Source: Xiphydria camelus
Taxonomy: Eukaryota; Arthropoda; Insecta; Hymenoptera; Xiphydriidae
DNA: 64,000 nt
Direction: 5' to 3'
NCBI GenBank assembly: GCA_963678675.1
Contig: OY783196.1
Location: 22,112,827-22,176,826, forward strand
Shown piece after piece: positions 24,506 through 36,951 of the stretch. Each line of letters opens with the position of its first letter. Positions within the stretch are counted from its first letter, which is position 1. Both the position numbers and the translations under genes were made by a program. The notes under the pieces were generated by a model. It searched no databases, had not been told where the DNA came from, and saw only the letters and a list, made by a program, of their open reading frames with translations.

Positions 24506-26299
24506 GGTTTCATAGAAACTTCCCTAAACAAGATAACCGAGTATTGTTCCAAAAAATCATCGAACCATCGCACGAGCCATGTAAAACCGACAAGCACCAG
24601 CCGGCGAAATCCACTGCAGCCGTAATAAACGAACGATGCTTGCGCAATGCTGTTAACAAAATTTACGACTCGCTCTCTACCGTTCGCCATATCCCTCCAT
24701 AGATACCATTGTCAATTACCACGGAACGCCAGATGAAAGAACCCCGTGAAAAAATGGCCCGTCGCCACTGACATCCGTTTCAAGTGTCGGGCCGTCGAGG
24801 GGCGTCCATGCAACCCCGGGCGTCGAGTTTGTCGCACTAATAATACCGGCGCCGTATTAGTTTTTCGTCCCGCGAAAATCTCGGGGACGCCGCGGCTAAC
24901 AATAGCCGGCTGACTAATGCGAAACAATACTGCCCGCTCGTATTTTCGTGACATTCGTCATCTCTCGCTCTCCCTCCCTTTCCTTCTCTCTCTCTCTCTG
25001 ACTCTGCTTCTTCGTCTCTCGCTCTTTCGCTCCCGGCTCGTTCCCTCCGTCGGTTCCCATCTCGCGTGAGTATCAACGTGTCAACCGAGTGTCGCCCCAC
25101 ATTGTCCGTGCTCGCGACATTCGCGCCCCGTACGGTTGTCGCGCGGGTTACGTGGAAAAAAAAAACCTCGCGGTACTTCTGTCATCGCGAAAGAACAACG
25201 CGTAAAACGCGAGTTCGCGAGTACCGCGTTTGTTTTTGCCCCTGAAGGCGAGGCGCGAAAGAACCGGAGGTTGACGGTGGTTCACGGAAAACCAGAACCG
25301 ACGGCGAACACCGTCGCGCTGCGTCTTGGCACGAGATTGGGTCAAACTATAAATACGAGGCGCCAACCTGGTCGGCTCGGAGCTCTTGCCGGTCAGCCGC
25401 TAATAGCTAACCTAAGCTTTGCATAATCGCGCCGGTTTAATGAATGAACCACCGGGATGTGACTCATGGCGGCTGCAGGTCCAAAAGTGTTTAGGTGTCC
25501 CCGTTGGGCGAGGCGGGCGGAAGATCTATACGCGTGGGATTTACGTGTACGTGGAATTTCGTCGGTAGATATATTCGTTCTTACCCGCGGAGATCGTCGG
25601 CACCTGCTTCGAAACCACTGCGATAACACAGTCGTCGACTTCCGCTTGCCCCAGGTCGTCTGACGGAGGCGTCCCTTGTAATCCATTTATCCATCGCTCC
25701 CTTCGACGTCGAGAGCAGATGCGCCAGCGCTATGGGCGTGGTGTAACGTGCACTTTGCACGTACAGGCATACGGACGAGCTTCGGCAGTGATTTTGTCCC
25801 ACGGCACACGCCCGAAGTTTAATAATTAATTAACAAAGCTAACGGCTCTAACGACTGCTCTGCGCGTCTAGGTACACCCTTCTTATGTATACACGCGAAA
25901 CGCGAGAGCGCCGCAGTAAATTAATATCTCCTTTCTCGCGGGTAAATGCCCCGCGTCGGTGATGCCTGCTTACGTCTCCGTAAATAACGAGCCGTGCCTT
26001 TTCGTGTCTGGGTAGGACACGTGTATGTACGGGGAGCGGGTAGTTATTTTCACGACGACGAGACCATTGACTTTAGCCGGATACGGGCGTTCTCATTTTC
26101 GACGATCCTCGAAACTGGTGGTTTTCTTCTGCTTCAAATGTCTTATTTCTCTAGAAAAGAGGCGATACAAGATGCTCGTAAGGGACTCTGCCTCGGTGCG
26201 AATAAACGCTTCTTCCCATATGTAGGAATTTCCTGCGTGTACCATAGGTCCAGCATAGGCTTATAATACACGTCATGCATCATCCACGCTACATGACCA
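24506..26299. other. No supported gene; CT-rich and CpG-rich DNA
   Basis: A CT-rich tract at 24,960-25,060 is followed by GTGAGT at about 25,065, which could be a non-coding first exon and donor, but nothing confirms it. No repeats or protein domains were recognised in the rest. Confidence 0.45.
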
Positions 26300-26513
26300 T
26301 GTACACCTGCGGTCAGTGATTCTGATCGACTCGCTTTTGGTCGCAGTATTTCAATTGAGTTAACTGTAGTTGAACGATACGTGCTGACTTTTTGATTTGC
26401 CACGAAGCATCAATCAAATTTAGCCTTCATGCCAAAACACTAAGATTCAGTCGAATTAAAAATACCGTCACTCTCAAAGCGGGTCGATTAGAATCATTGA
26501 CCGCAGGTGTACA
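26300..26513. mobile_element. Inverted-repeat element, family F, first of a tandem pair
   Basis: The ends TGTACACCTGCGGTCAGTGA and TCATTGACCGCAGGTGTACA are complementary except at one position, and the arms extend to about 35 bases (TTCTGATCGACTCGC against GCGGGTCGATTAGAA). 214 bp, no coding capacity. The neighbouring element at 26547 has the same arms. Confidence 0.85.
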
Positions 26514-26546
26514 GAATTTTTTCTGTAAAAAGGAATGGATAATAAT

Positions 26547-26775
26547 TGTACACCTAACGTCAATGATTCTGATCGACCTGCTTTGGGCGACGGTACTTTA
26601 TTGAGTCGACCGTAATTAAACGCCATGTGCGAATCTTATTGCTTTGTCAAATGAAAGCTAAATCTGATTGGTCCTTCGTGGCAAAACATGAAGATCCACA
26701 CGTACCGTTAAACTACGGTCGACTCAATAAAATACCGTCACCCAAAACGGGCCGATCAGAATCATTGACGCTACA
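26547..26775. mobile_element. Inverted-repeat element, family F, second of a tandem pair
   Basis: The left arm TGTACACCTAACGTCAATGA continues with TTCTGATCGACCTGC; the right arm ends AATCATTGACGCTACA. Inner arms also pair (GACGGTACTTTATTGAGTCGACC against GGTCGACTCAATAAAATACCGTC, 23 bases with one mismatch). It is separated from the first copy by 33 bp. Confidence 0.85.
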
Positions 26776-26942
26776 CTGAGGTAAAGAATTAGTTGTATCT
26801 ACTTCAAATTACTTGCAGAGTCGTAAGTAATTATTCATATTTGTCAATAAATATTTTTCATATTAATTAATTATTTCTTTCTTAAAATCACATACAATTC
26901 CACATAATTACGAGAGGAAGAGATATTTAATTGACGTATTAA

Positions 26943-27259
26943 CCCCTTTCTGCATGATTTTTGTAAATTCCATGAAAAAAAATATATATGACAGCTCTGC
27001 CCCTATTATTCATTAGAAAAATAATTTTAAAAATATTTATGAAAAAATAAACATTTATTTAAAAAAATTATTTATGCCATATATGGTACACCATACATAG
27101 GAACAATAACATACGTACAATTGGCTACTAATACATATAATTTTTTTATATATTATATATTGCAGTCGAGAAGATTTACAACGATTTATAACAGATGGTA
27201 GCACACATCAGGTAGGTAGCAGTGTACGTGCCATATATAGTACAAGATGCAGGAAGGGG
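26943..27259. mobile_element. piggyBac-type MITE with TTAA flanks
   Basis: 317 bp bounded by TTAA on both sides (26939-26942 and 27260-27263). The terminal inverted repeats are CCCCTTTCTGCATG and ATGCAGGAAGGGG. Insertion at TTAA with ends starting CCC is the hallmark of piggyBac elements. A second inner pair of similar motifs (GCCATATATGGTAC and GTGCCATATATAGTAC) lies near each end. There is no transposase frame, so it is non-autonomous. Confidence 0.75.
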
Positions 27260-27263
27260 TTAA

Positions 27264-29642
27264 CAAGTTTCATTGATATAAATAAATCTGTGGTACTAAG
27301 ACAAAACCTGATATGTCAAGAAAGTGGATTTTTCAGGAGACGCTTCAAACCACCGACCAATTCAAAGACGTAGAGCGTAATCGGAATATTATTTTGTTAA
27401 CCTACAAGTTGTAGGTGATTTGGAGTCATATCGGGTTTTGCCATCATATTCTTCATTGCTGACTGTACATATTGACATTAAAAACAAAAAATCGCTTTTT
27501 TTTTGAAATCGGGTTTTGCCTTAATATCACAGAAATAATCTCTTGTGACCCCGCAAGTAATTGTCAGTAGATCCAATTGATTCTTTTTCTCTGTGTAGGT
27601 ATACCACTTTCACAGGTTTATGGAAACTGAGTCCAATGCCAAAAATCAAAGACGTGTAGTTTGTGGAAACTCGAAAATGGTACATCATTGACGATTGGCT
27701 AACCCAGACTAGGCAACTGCTCGCCTCATCGTCAATCCCTACTGGGGTTCCCCTTCCCTCCCAACTCGCTCGTAGTTTTCCCTTCACCCCGACTCCACGA
27801 CGACACGTGACCGTAAAACGAACTCGAAGATGAGCGAGCTTCCGCGGAAAAATGAAAGTTTGCCCAGTTTCTTCCCGCGCCGAGACTCGAGTAACGAAGT
27901 GGCTCGCCTTCCTGTTTGACTTTGAGCTGGAAAACCGTACTAACGAAGCCAACCCTGGGAGTCCATCCGAGCCCGTCGACGCGGAGCCCCAAATCCGCGG
28001 TTTACTCTTCCGTGGCTTCTCTTTTCTCTCTCCCGCGCTTTGTTCGCTTGCTCCTTCCCCGTTAATTCCAGGACACCCGTGCGGCATCGCGAGGCACTAC
28101 CATGCGGCTGCAGCTGCGCATTTCTGTAATATAACATAGTTAGCCACATTGGAAATTACAGCTTGTACACGAAATTACACAGTGCACACGCGGAGCGCAG
28201 CATCCATTTACGTTTACGCGTGCCCCGTCTCGCGAACTAAACCGTATTCGTATATACGCGCAACGTATACGCGCACCAGCTCGCGTTGGCACCTAGATAT
28301 ACCGGTTCGACTGCGCGTGGTGCATGGGTGCAGCGGCGCCGGATCTATGTGTGCTCACGTGGTGATGTGCGCGTTCGCCACGTGAGCGTGTACACGCCGT
28401 ACGTGCATTCGCGACGGGGACCTCTGCACCACCCTATAGGTATATATATTCGGGCGGAGAAGGAGAATGGAGTTTAATGTGCTGTGCATAAGTGGGTAAC
28501 GTTTCTGAGGCCGGGAAGGCGGGAGGGGAGGAGGGGAGAGCAAAACCGTCATGTTGCTCCTTTCTGGTTTTTTCTCATCCCCCTTTGTCTAGCGAAGTGC
28601 AGCGTCGCATTCGCTTCGCGGGGAGTTTCGAGGCCACGCTCGCGAATCGGATCTTTCACGGGAAGGAGGGGGTATAATGTCTCGTTGGAGGAAACAGAAC
28701 ATGTAGTCTGACGTTCAGAAGGTTGTGTGGTAATCTCTACAATCATGAAATGTAGAGATATAGTCAATAATATAGTTTAGGTCGAAGAGAATAGTGTAAA
28801 AATTAGCATAGGTTTATTTAGATTGCATTTACATAAACCAAGTGGATTTAAACCAAATCTACCTTTTCAATATTTACCTGAAGATTTATTTTTGTTTGAT
28901 CTGTCAAGTATTGAACTACACACCGTCGATTCGATTTTATTGAATACTAGCAACCGTCCACGACTTCATTCGCGTGGATGCTATGTACATATATGCTATC
29001 GCGGACTTTATTGTAGATCTATCTGTGTTCTAAAATTCGCCAATATATAATTTTTATATATCTTTTACCGTAAGGACAGCGTTTTCCAAAAACTTGTCCG
29101 TTTGCCCGTTTTTACGATGACCTACGTCACTAAAATCGTCATTCGTCAGCTCCCTTCTATCAAAACTTCATGAAATATAGCTTGTGTTTATTCAAAAAGT
29201 TCAGGCTCCTTATCGGTGAAAGATTTTTTTTAATCAGATCAGTAGTACCAGAGATTACCCCCGACAATCCAACTTTATAAACTTTCCCTCTGTATTATAT
29301 TAGTGTAGATATTTCATGTAGTTCCTTAAGAAATTTTCTAAAAATCCACCGTGATTAACCATTTTTATTAACATTTGTCATTTATAAATCAAACTATTTG
29401 ATACCACGACTATAAGCAATCGTATTATCTAGACGAATAATGTTTCGATATCACCTTCATTGGATTGAAATCTTCATTTAAAATCGAGTTGAAAACTTTT
29501 GCCCATCTCCCTGGAGACAGGTCGGAGTAGCTCTGTGTCACCTGAGACATGTGATGGGCGGATGATATTAATGGAGATGGTGGGACGAATTATTGTACTT
29601 TTGTAGCTAGTTTTTTGAGAAGTAGAAAAGAAACTGCACCCA
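27264..29642. other. No supported gene; non-coding DNA
   Basis: Contains a moderately long minus-strand open frame (27,527-28,087) with no domain and CpG-driven composition, and an AT-rich plus-strand frame (28,823-29,050) without an ATG. Neither is supported. Confidence 0.5.
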
Positions 29643-29658
29643 GCGCGCGCGCGCGCGC
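29643..29658. repeat. GC dinucleotide run
   Basis: Eight alternating GC units, a sequence able to adopt Z-DNA. Confidence 0.9.
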
Positions 29659-30029
29659 ATTGACGTATATTTCTCTCCTGGAGCTATATTCTTTTACTCG
29701 TGGAATTAAGAATTTTCTATTCACCAGACTACGAGATTTCATCTCCTGCTACTACACCGTTCTCCTCACCGCTATAATAGGGTAATCTATTGAGACATTC
29801 TACAGGGTGCATTACTCTACCGCAAACGACTGCGCTGCTCCGCCAATTCCTACCGACCCGTCCGCGCGAAATTACCCCGCGTAATTGCGAAGCGTGGGTC
29901 ATTCGTGACGAGAGTAGCACGAGGCTGATTTCTTACATTTGAAAGTATCGAGGTCGGTTTGCATTATCCTGAAATGTATCATATTCACCTTTTAAAACGA
30001 ATTGCGCTACTATTGAACATCGCGTACAA

Positions 30030-30235
30030 ACACTGAAAAAGAAATTTATTACATTCAACCACGATGAAGTTGAATGCGGTGAATCTCATGGTATGGTGGC
30101 TTTAGTACCATAATATTGTAAAAATAGATACATAAAGTTGAAACAAATGAATGTCTATTTGAAATAATTACACCGTGAGGTTCGCCATATTAAACCTCAC
30201 CGTGGTTGAAAGTAGCAAATTTTTTCTTTCAGTAT
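30030..30235. mobile_element. MITE-like element, family E (ends ACACTGAAAAAG / CTTTCAGTAT)
   Basis: 206 bp. The left end ACACTGAAAAAGAAATTTAT and right end AATTTTTTCTTTCAGTAT are inverted, with arms continuing (TTCAACCACGATGAAGTTGA against AACCTCACCGTGGTTGAAAG). It has the same terminal style as families B, C and D. There is no coding capacity. Confidence 0.65.
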
Positions 30236-30769
30236 ACCTAAATGTTTCGTTTCATCGAAATAGTGGTTAATATAACCTGCAATCGCCAAACTGGATTAAT
30301 ACGATATCGATCTATGGGACTCAGTACGTATGACCAAATATTCAGTCATGTATTTCTGTTACCCCATTTATAATTATGAATTTCTATATATAGGTATGTA
30401 CGCTAATATTAAACGTATGACAGAATATTTGATCGGACCGTGGCCGCGAACCTATACCTATGTATAATCCGGGTTGAGGGTGGAAACTCAGCAATCAGGA
30501 AATTCTATAAAATCTAGTGGTATCGGAAAATCTGGCGATTCTCGGGGAAAATCACTGAAATATGTACGAGAGAGAACTCGTTAAAATTTTGGGAATTTGT
30601 GCACCACTCGAGGGAAATTCTTTCTAGCTGCACGTTAATATGTAGGGCAGTTAAAATTTAATAAAGCGTTAACGTGAAAAAGAAATTATTGAAAAAGAGT
30701 TAAAGGTAACAATTTGTCAATAATTTCGATCTAAAATGATCTAGAGATATTAGGCAATATTGTTACCTG

Positions 30770-30999
30770 TACTGAGAGAAGAGTTTATTTGTACACAGTT
30801 AATGTATACCTACTTTACTATAGCGAAAGAAATATTTCATTGGGCCAAGTAAATGTATGTTAATTATTAGAGTGCCTCTTTCACACATTCAATCAGAGAA
30901 ATAGAGTAATAGCTAACGAATATTTCCTCGACCCGAAGAAATATTTCTTTCGCCATAGTCAAGAGCGTATTAACTATAAGTAAATTGTTTTCTCAGTAT
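30770..30999. mobile_element. MITE-like element, family C, third copy
   Basis: 230 bp with ends TACTGAGAGAAGAGTTTATT and AAATTGTTTTCTCAGTAT. The arms continue inward (TGTACACAGTTAATG against TATTAACTATAAG, and a second pair CGAAAGAAATATTTC against GAAATATTTCTTTCG). Interior blocks match the copies at 18,107 and 24,063. It is the most complete free-standing copy of the family. Confidence 0.75.
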
Positions 31000-33900
31000 G
31001 ATTCCTCTGTACATTCCGATTCTGTTCGATGTCAGCGGCGATAACCGTCAGAGAGACGTAGGTACTTATTTCCTTCACCCGAGGGACGGTACAGCGACAA
31101 CGAATTCGGCTCCAAAGCTTTGCACTCAACACGCGACGTCCCTCAGGCTTCAAGCGCCGAGGCGGGGTAACTAAATATATCGCATTTCCACTAAGCGACG
31201 AAATTCAAACTTTCCCTCCATATACCATCCTCCGTCGTAACGCGATGAACGCCAGGTTCTCCCGGGTGCATTATCCCGCCGCGGAGAGAAGCGTACGAGC
31301 TCATCCGCAACCCCGGACCGACGATCGAGTTTACCCGCGCCATGACGTCCGTTCGCCGATCGTTACACCCGGTAGCTCACTTCGCCTCGGACGCGTGAAT
31401 ACGTCGGCTAATGCGAACCATTTAAACGTTACGGGACATTGTGCCATAATATGTATTTGCATAGCGCGGCAGTTCGTTAGGAGGCCGTTTGTTTAACCGC
31501 TGTTTCAAACCGCTCATTCAATCCAGGAAGTGCAGAACCACCGTGGCCGCCGCACCGTGCGCGCGCGCTCTCTCTCGCTCGCCTCTCGCTCCATCCACCC
31601 TATTCATTATTTACGCGGTTTTACGGCAAATTAATTATTATTCTCGATAAATTCAGTGGTCGACCAATTATTGCATTCGATTTTGCGCGATATTTTACGA
31701 GCTCGTTAACCCCCGTTCACCCCCCACCTTCTGTTCTCTCTCTTTTCAATTCATCCCTCCTCTCGCCACCCAACTCTCTCTCTCTCTCCAGCCTAGCCTC
31801 GAAAGCCGCCAGTTATACATTACTCCAATAATGACCGCGCGCCCATTCGCGCGGATGCACTTTCATTACCGCATTTTCACGATCGGCTCCTGCCGCACGT
31901 CGACGCTTTTTTTATGAGAATGTCTCATTTTCTCCATTTGACGCCCGTCGCTTTTTTCCCCCCTGGAACGAAGGACGCGAAGGCGTCGCATCCCTCGATG
32001 GTTAAAAGGCGACGTCGCGCCAGTCGCGAGAATCTCCGGAACGTTGCAACGAATCGTACCCACCCTTCTCGTTCACCCGTTAGCGTTCAATCGATGCGGT
32101 CAGCGCGGTGCGTTTTTTTTTTCATTCGATATCAAGAGCTATGGCTTTAATTAGAATTAAACGCGCGATTCGAAACTGCCGCCCACCCGCGTCGAGGAAC
32201 TTTTTGCGAGATTTTTTCACGGCACTGCATGACTTCGATGAGGGTAAAAGAGTGTCTTAATTTCAGTAATTCGGCTCTTAATTCGACATACAAATAACGC
32301 AATAGAAAGAACGTTGAAAGAGCGGTAGAAAAAGAGAGTTTCGCTTGCACACGCAATCCTTCGTGCAGTAATCCTTGATAAATCGCTCCAGGAAGGAGAT
32401 AAAGAAATAGCAAGGAGAAAGAGGAGGAAAACGAATGTGGAGAAGCCGACGAATGGGAAGAAGAGCGACGAATATTAATCAACGACTCTCTCTCTCCCTC
32501 TCTCTCTCTCTTTCTCTCGACGCAGCGTGGCACATACTATCATCTAGCGCGAATTAGACGCGAGCATGTGCCCGTGCTCGCACCGACGTAGACGGTTTAC
32601 GTGCGGAGCGGGTCGAATGTCGTAAAATTGGGTTTTCCACTTGCGAGGGACACACTTCTCGCTCGCTCTGCCCCGCGTATCGCGAGTTAACGCACACGGG
32701 GACCGTACCGGCAGCCGGTGGTACACATCCCACGTCGCTCGCGCCGCGGAGCCCAGACACAGTCCTGCGAGCCGTGGTTTTGCGAGTTAAGGCTAACTCG
32801 GCGAAGTTCTATCGAGTTGGATCACTAACTACCACCCGGCCAATTCCCACTAAACCCCTCCGATATATCTATATGCGCGCGTGCGCGCGGCGGATTCGTG
32901 CGTATTATTCTATAGTTCAACCCGGTGTGTTCGGGAAGTGGGGAATCCTCGTGGCGCCTCATTAATTCGCTCAAAAGCGACCCGCACGCGTCTTACATTC
33001 ACCCCCGGAATTCGCGGAAACGCGAGGAAACGCGTATTAGGGCGTCTCTGTGTGTCTAGAGGGCGTATCTGAGAGCGGCCCGCTGTGAGGTCTCCGAGAG
33101 GGTTTCGTGGGGTGGGAAAGAAAGGGAGAGAGCGGAGCTCCATTCGTGATCCGGAGTACGAAACAACCTTTGCGCGTATCGCGCCTTGTGCCGTGGAGTT
33201 ATCAAAAATTGGCATCCGGAAGAGACGGAGAAAGAAGAAGGGGCGGGGGATGAAGAGCGTGCAGAGATATTATTTTGCAGTTCGCTGGCGCACAACAGCG
33301 AACGACTACAAAGCAGCCCCCATGATTCTAGAAAGCTTTATACCCACCTTCTCCGCGGTACGGCGCGCCTATAGACGCGTACCGGTGTTTCACCCGCCTG
33401 ACGTGATACCGGAGAGTGGTGTCTCAAAACAAGCGCGCCTGCAGCGGTTGAGGCGTCGCGAATAGCGGGGAGCTGAAAATTATAATTTCTCGTCGAGCCG
33501 CGCGCGGCTTGCGTCCTTGTTGCTTACAGAAACGAACGTCAATATGTACAACGCGCGTGAGGGATGTTCGATAAAACTCGATCCGTTACCCGACAGAAAT
33601 GCAAGGGCTGGGAGAATCGGAACTCTCAACGGCCGACTCATCTCGTTACCTTGATGAGTCGAGTTACCGCAAAGACGGCAATTTCCCTTTCCTCTTCCTC
33701 CTGGCATTGTCCGTCGGATGGAATGGAGAGCAAAGTCAGACCGAACATTTCGCTTCACGCGAATTCTAGAAAAAGGATCTTACGCGATTCCGCGACCCTG
33801 TTATGCGCTCGTAACCGTCACTCTTTCCTACATATCGGAGTATTCCGACGGAGGAAAACTTCGGGATGAATCTCTGGACTTCTCCATCTCCAGCCTTGAG

Positions 33901-34718
33901 AAATCAACGTCGGTGAATTCCGTCTGTGACTTTACGAGAGAGGAAGAGAGAGAGAGAGGGGGGGGGGAATCTGTTACTTTGTGAATCTACGTTTCTTCTC
34001 CGTTTTCCTCATTCCGTTTCCACTTCCTCCCCCATCCCTTCTTTTCCATACCGCAATGAGCAACGGGGAAGCGAACGAAGGGGGTGGAAGTGAAGCAAGA
34101 GGACGGAGAAGTTGAAAAGTTGTTTCAGACGCCAATTTCGACGAAGACGAAAGACACCCCGAGAATTCACTCACTAAGATAATCCCGGGTCCGAACTCAG
34201 CTGGTGAACATTCGCGATTCATTTCGAAGTCGATCCAACCGTCGACGAGCCCTCGGTATCAACCCCCGCCCCACCTTTCACCCCCGGCCGCCTCTCCCTT
34301 CCGCGAACTCGGGCGAATTTATCAATTTCGTCTTCATTTCAATCAGCCTCTCGTCGGCTCTTAAGAGCCAGGGAGCGCAACCCCCCACCGACCCCGGACC
34401 GAGGCATCCCCGATTTTCGCCCCTTCGACGGCGGCCCGCGCGCGGCTGGAGCTATTTGTCACGTGGCGGGTGTTTGTTCTCGGCTAGCTCGGTTAAGCGC
34501 GCCACTCCTTTCCTCTCTCCGCGAGAGAGCCACCCTCTTTGATCCCCCTCACGGAACATAGGTCGACATCTATGAGTGAGAAGTTAGCAACCCTCTGCTA
34601 ATTACGGCCCGATATTGTAGTCGAATCCTTTGTTCTCGAGTAATTGTTTCGAATTTTGTCGTTAGTTGGAATGTCGAAGTCAGGGACGAATCTCGGGGGT
34701 TAGATAAGGGGATGTATA
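31000..34718. other. No supported gene; CpG-rich DNA with CT and GA tracts
   Basis: CT-rich tracts lie at 31,570-31,800 and 32,480-32,520, and a GA/poly-G tract at 33,940-33,967. Overlapping open frames on both strands lack domains. A promoter or CpG-rich regulatory region is possible but not shown. Confidence 0.5.
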
Positions 34719-35292
34719 TACAGGGTGTTCGGAAAAAACACCGACACAGAAATAGGGGTGATAGGTTACGTCATTACAAGTATTTTGATATAAGGGACCT
34801 ATACCCGCAAGCGCCCCCTTCTGGAGATATCAACTTTTCAAGTTTATAACGACCGAGGTTGATCAAAGTAGAATAATATTGAGTTTTTTGTCTACCTGTA
34901 CAATTGAAAAACAAATGAAAACTCCTTGTATCCGCATCATCTTCGAAAAGTACAAGGACTTGAGCCAAGCGGTTATCCTTTCCGCAAGCAGTTTGCGCAG
35001 CGGCACATCTATCCAGAATCGTTTCCGATGTTGCATGGACATGGGTGGCCGTCATTTTGAGCATTTGCTGTAGTACATTGTTTTTGTATCTCGTAAAATT
35101 AAATATTCGTTACCATCTTGATACGTTTCTTATTATTCTACTTTGATCAACCTCGGTCGTTATAAACTTGAAAAGTTGATATCTCCAGAAGGGGGCGCGC
35201 TTGCGGGTATAGGTCCCTTATATCAAAATACTTGTAATGATGTAACCTATCACCCCTATTTCTGTGTCGGTGTTTTTTCCAAACACCCTGTA
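34719..35292. mobile_element. Tc1/mariner-type inverted-repeat element with transposase remnant
   Basis: The termini TACAGGGTGTTCGGAAAAAA and AAAACACCCTGTATA are inverted, and the arms extend for about 158 bp (34,721-34,877 against 35,132-35,290) with few differences. TA flanks both ends, as expected for Tc1/mariner insertion. The 250 bp interior is not palindromic and includes the transposase tail annotated separately. It is a deletion derivative. Confidence 0.8.
34879..35073 (+). pseudogene. C-terminal remnant of a Tc1/mariner-type transposase
   Basis: A short open frame without an ATG start ends in FRCCMDMGGRHFEHLL followed by TAG. A Gly-Gly-x-His-Phe-Glu-His-Leu-Leu ending is common in arthropod IS630/Tc1/mariner transposases. 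The catalytic DDE/D region is absent. It lies wholly between the inverted arms of the element, supporting origin from an internally deleted autonomous copy. Family identification rests on this short tail only. Confidence 0.55.
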
Positions 35293-35564
35293 TATTGCGG
35301 AATTGGCTGCATCGCTTCGCCCGGAATCGTGTATCCGGGGAATCTTACAGCGGCTATGGGTATAGGTGGTATCTGCTATAACTGTACGTCTTAGGAATGG
35401 GGTGGAATCGATAGAAACTGTCGTAGAGTGTTATCGTTATTGTCATTACCTCTTCTCATCTTTATTGTTACTGCTCGCTCGACCGTAATAGTTTTAAGTT
35501 CTGTCGCCAATTCGAACGATTCTCGTAACGAAAGCTTCAAGATTAGATGCGCTTTTTTGTATAC

Positions 35565-35708
35565 TGAAAAAGAAGTTGGCTAAATCGACTAAATGCGATA
35601 CAGTCTGTTCTTTCGTTACCAACAATTGCATCGTAGAAAGAAATGAGATTTGTATCAAATAGAATGTCTTTGGATCGACTAAATATAATGATTAGATATG
35701 TATTTTTC
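35565..35708. mobile_element. Possible short MITE with ACTGAAAAA ends
   Basis: Bounded by ATACTGAAAAAGAAG and TATTTTTCAGAAAA, with ATCGACTAAAT occurring near each end but in direct, not inverted, orientation. The terminal style fits neighbouring families but the arms pair poorly. Confidence 0.3.
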
Positions 35709-36951
35709 AGAAAAAATGGTTGCTCGAATCTAAAATATTATTTTCTCAGCGAACGCCCAGCTCCACATATATAGCTGGAGAAATGATGACGGTATTGAGA
35801 AGATGGAAGGAAACTCGGAAACAGAAAAAAACGAGTGAAACCTTATTCAGTTACTGCCCCCAGACCAGCGACAGAGTTCGCCGTGGTACGTTTTCCGGGG
35901 TGCAATTCTTTCCTCGAAGTGCACGAATATCGTATCAAAGCTCTCGATGCATCACGGAGAAAACTTCGCTCCGAGTCTCTCGTTCGCGAATCCGCCCCTA
36001 TCCCGACTCGCCCGCGCGAGGACCGGAAATCGGTATCGCGAGGCGGATGCTCCTCCCGCTCGCTATAGAGCAGGACGAGGCTCGTTAAACTTTTTCGAAA
36101 GATAGTATCGGGAAAGGCCTTAACGTTCCAAGTTGGCGAAGATTGTCGGGGCGAGGGAGAGGGAGGGGTGCGTCTGTGGACGCCGGGCGTCCCGAATTAT
36201 AGATTCACCCTTGGTCGCGCGCGCGCGCGAGGGGGTGAAAGGAGCGCAAATCGAGCAACCATCGGGGCTGTCGAGTCGGGCGTGATATTAATTAATCTAA
36301 TTAATGAGACCAATTTGAGGCGAACCGCCCCTGATGGTTTCTTCCGAACGCTTCGGGTCGCGGGATGCCATTTTCAGGGATTGTCGAGGATTTCCCCGCG
36401 CCGTGCGCGTTTTACACGGATAGGTCGTTTTAAGTGTCGTCTGCAGCTACGCGCTTTTGGCGCTAGAGCGAAGGGCAGGGAGGAGCGACTTGCTACAACC
36501 CTATATCGACAAAATCCCCGTGCCCACAGCCGGGCGCAAAGCCGCGTCCCTCGTGGTTTTCGCTAATTTTGCTGCTAATTAGCTCTATTCGGAATGCGCT
36601 AGGATTGCGGCGGTGCGAATGAGGGTACCGCGCAGTGGTGACTTCGACTGCGACAAGCCAGAGGGAGGGGAGTGAGGGGCGATACCCGAGAGAAAGAAAA
36701 CTGTAATTACGATTTGCTCTCAAAAGTCAAACAGAAGTTTTGATTTCTCAAGAAAATAATTCTGAAAAAAAAACTATAATATACATACGCATACATATAT
36801 GTATATAATTTTAATTGATTGTACATCCGATAATTATGTGTGTGATTTTAAAAGTATAGTTATTTATCGTTAAAATTACGCCGAAGCGATAAATATTATA
36901 AAATTAACGGAAGCGCTGTATAGAGGAAAGTATCGAATTTAAACCGGTGTA

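Noticed and set aside
24961..25070. CT-rich tract followed by GTGAGT as a non-coding first exon
   Set aside because: Plausible shape, but there is no start-site motif, no partner acceptor and no way to confirm it from sequence.
27527..28087. 186-codon minus-strand frame
   Set aside because: GC-driven open frame without a domain, overlapping equally long frames on the other strand.
28823..29050. AT-rich plus-strand frame with a protein-like start (LHLHKPSGFKPNLPFQYLPE)
   Set aside because: No ATG, no recognised family and no flanking splice signals. It may be a relic, but nothing supports it.
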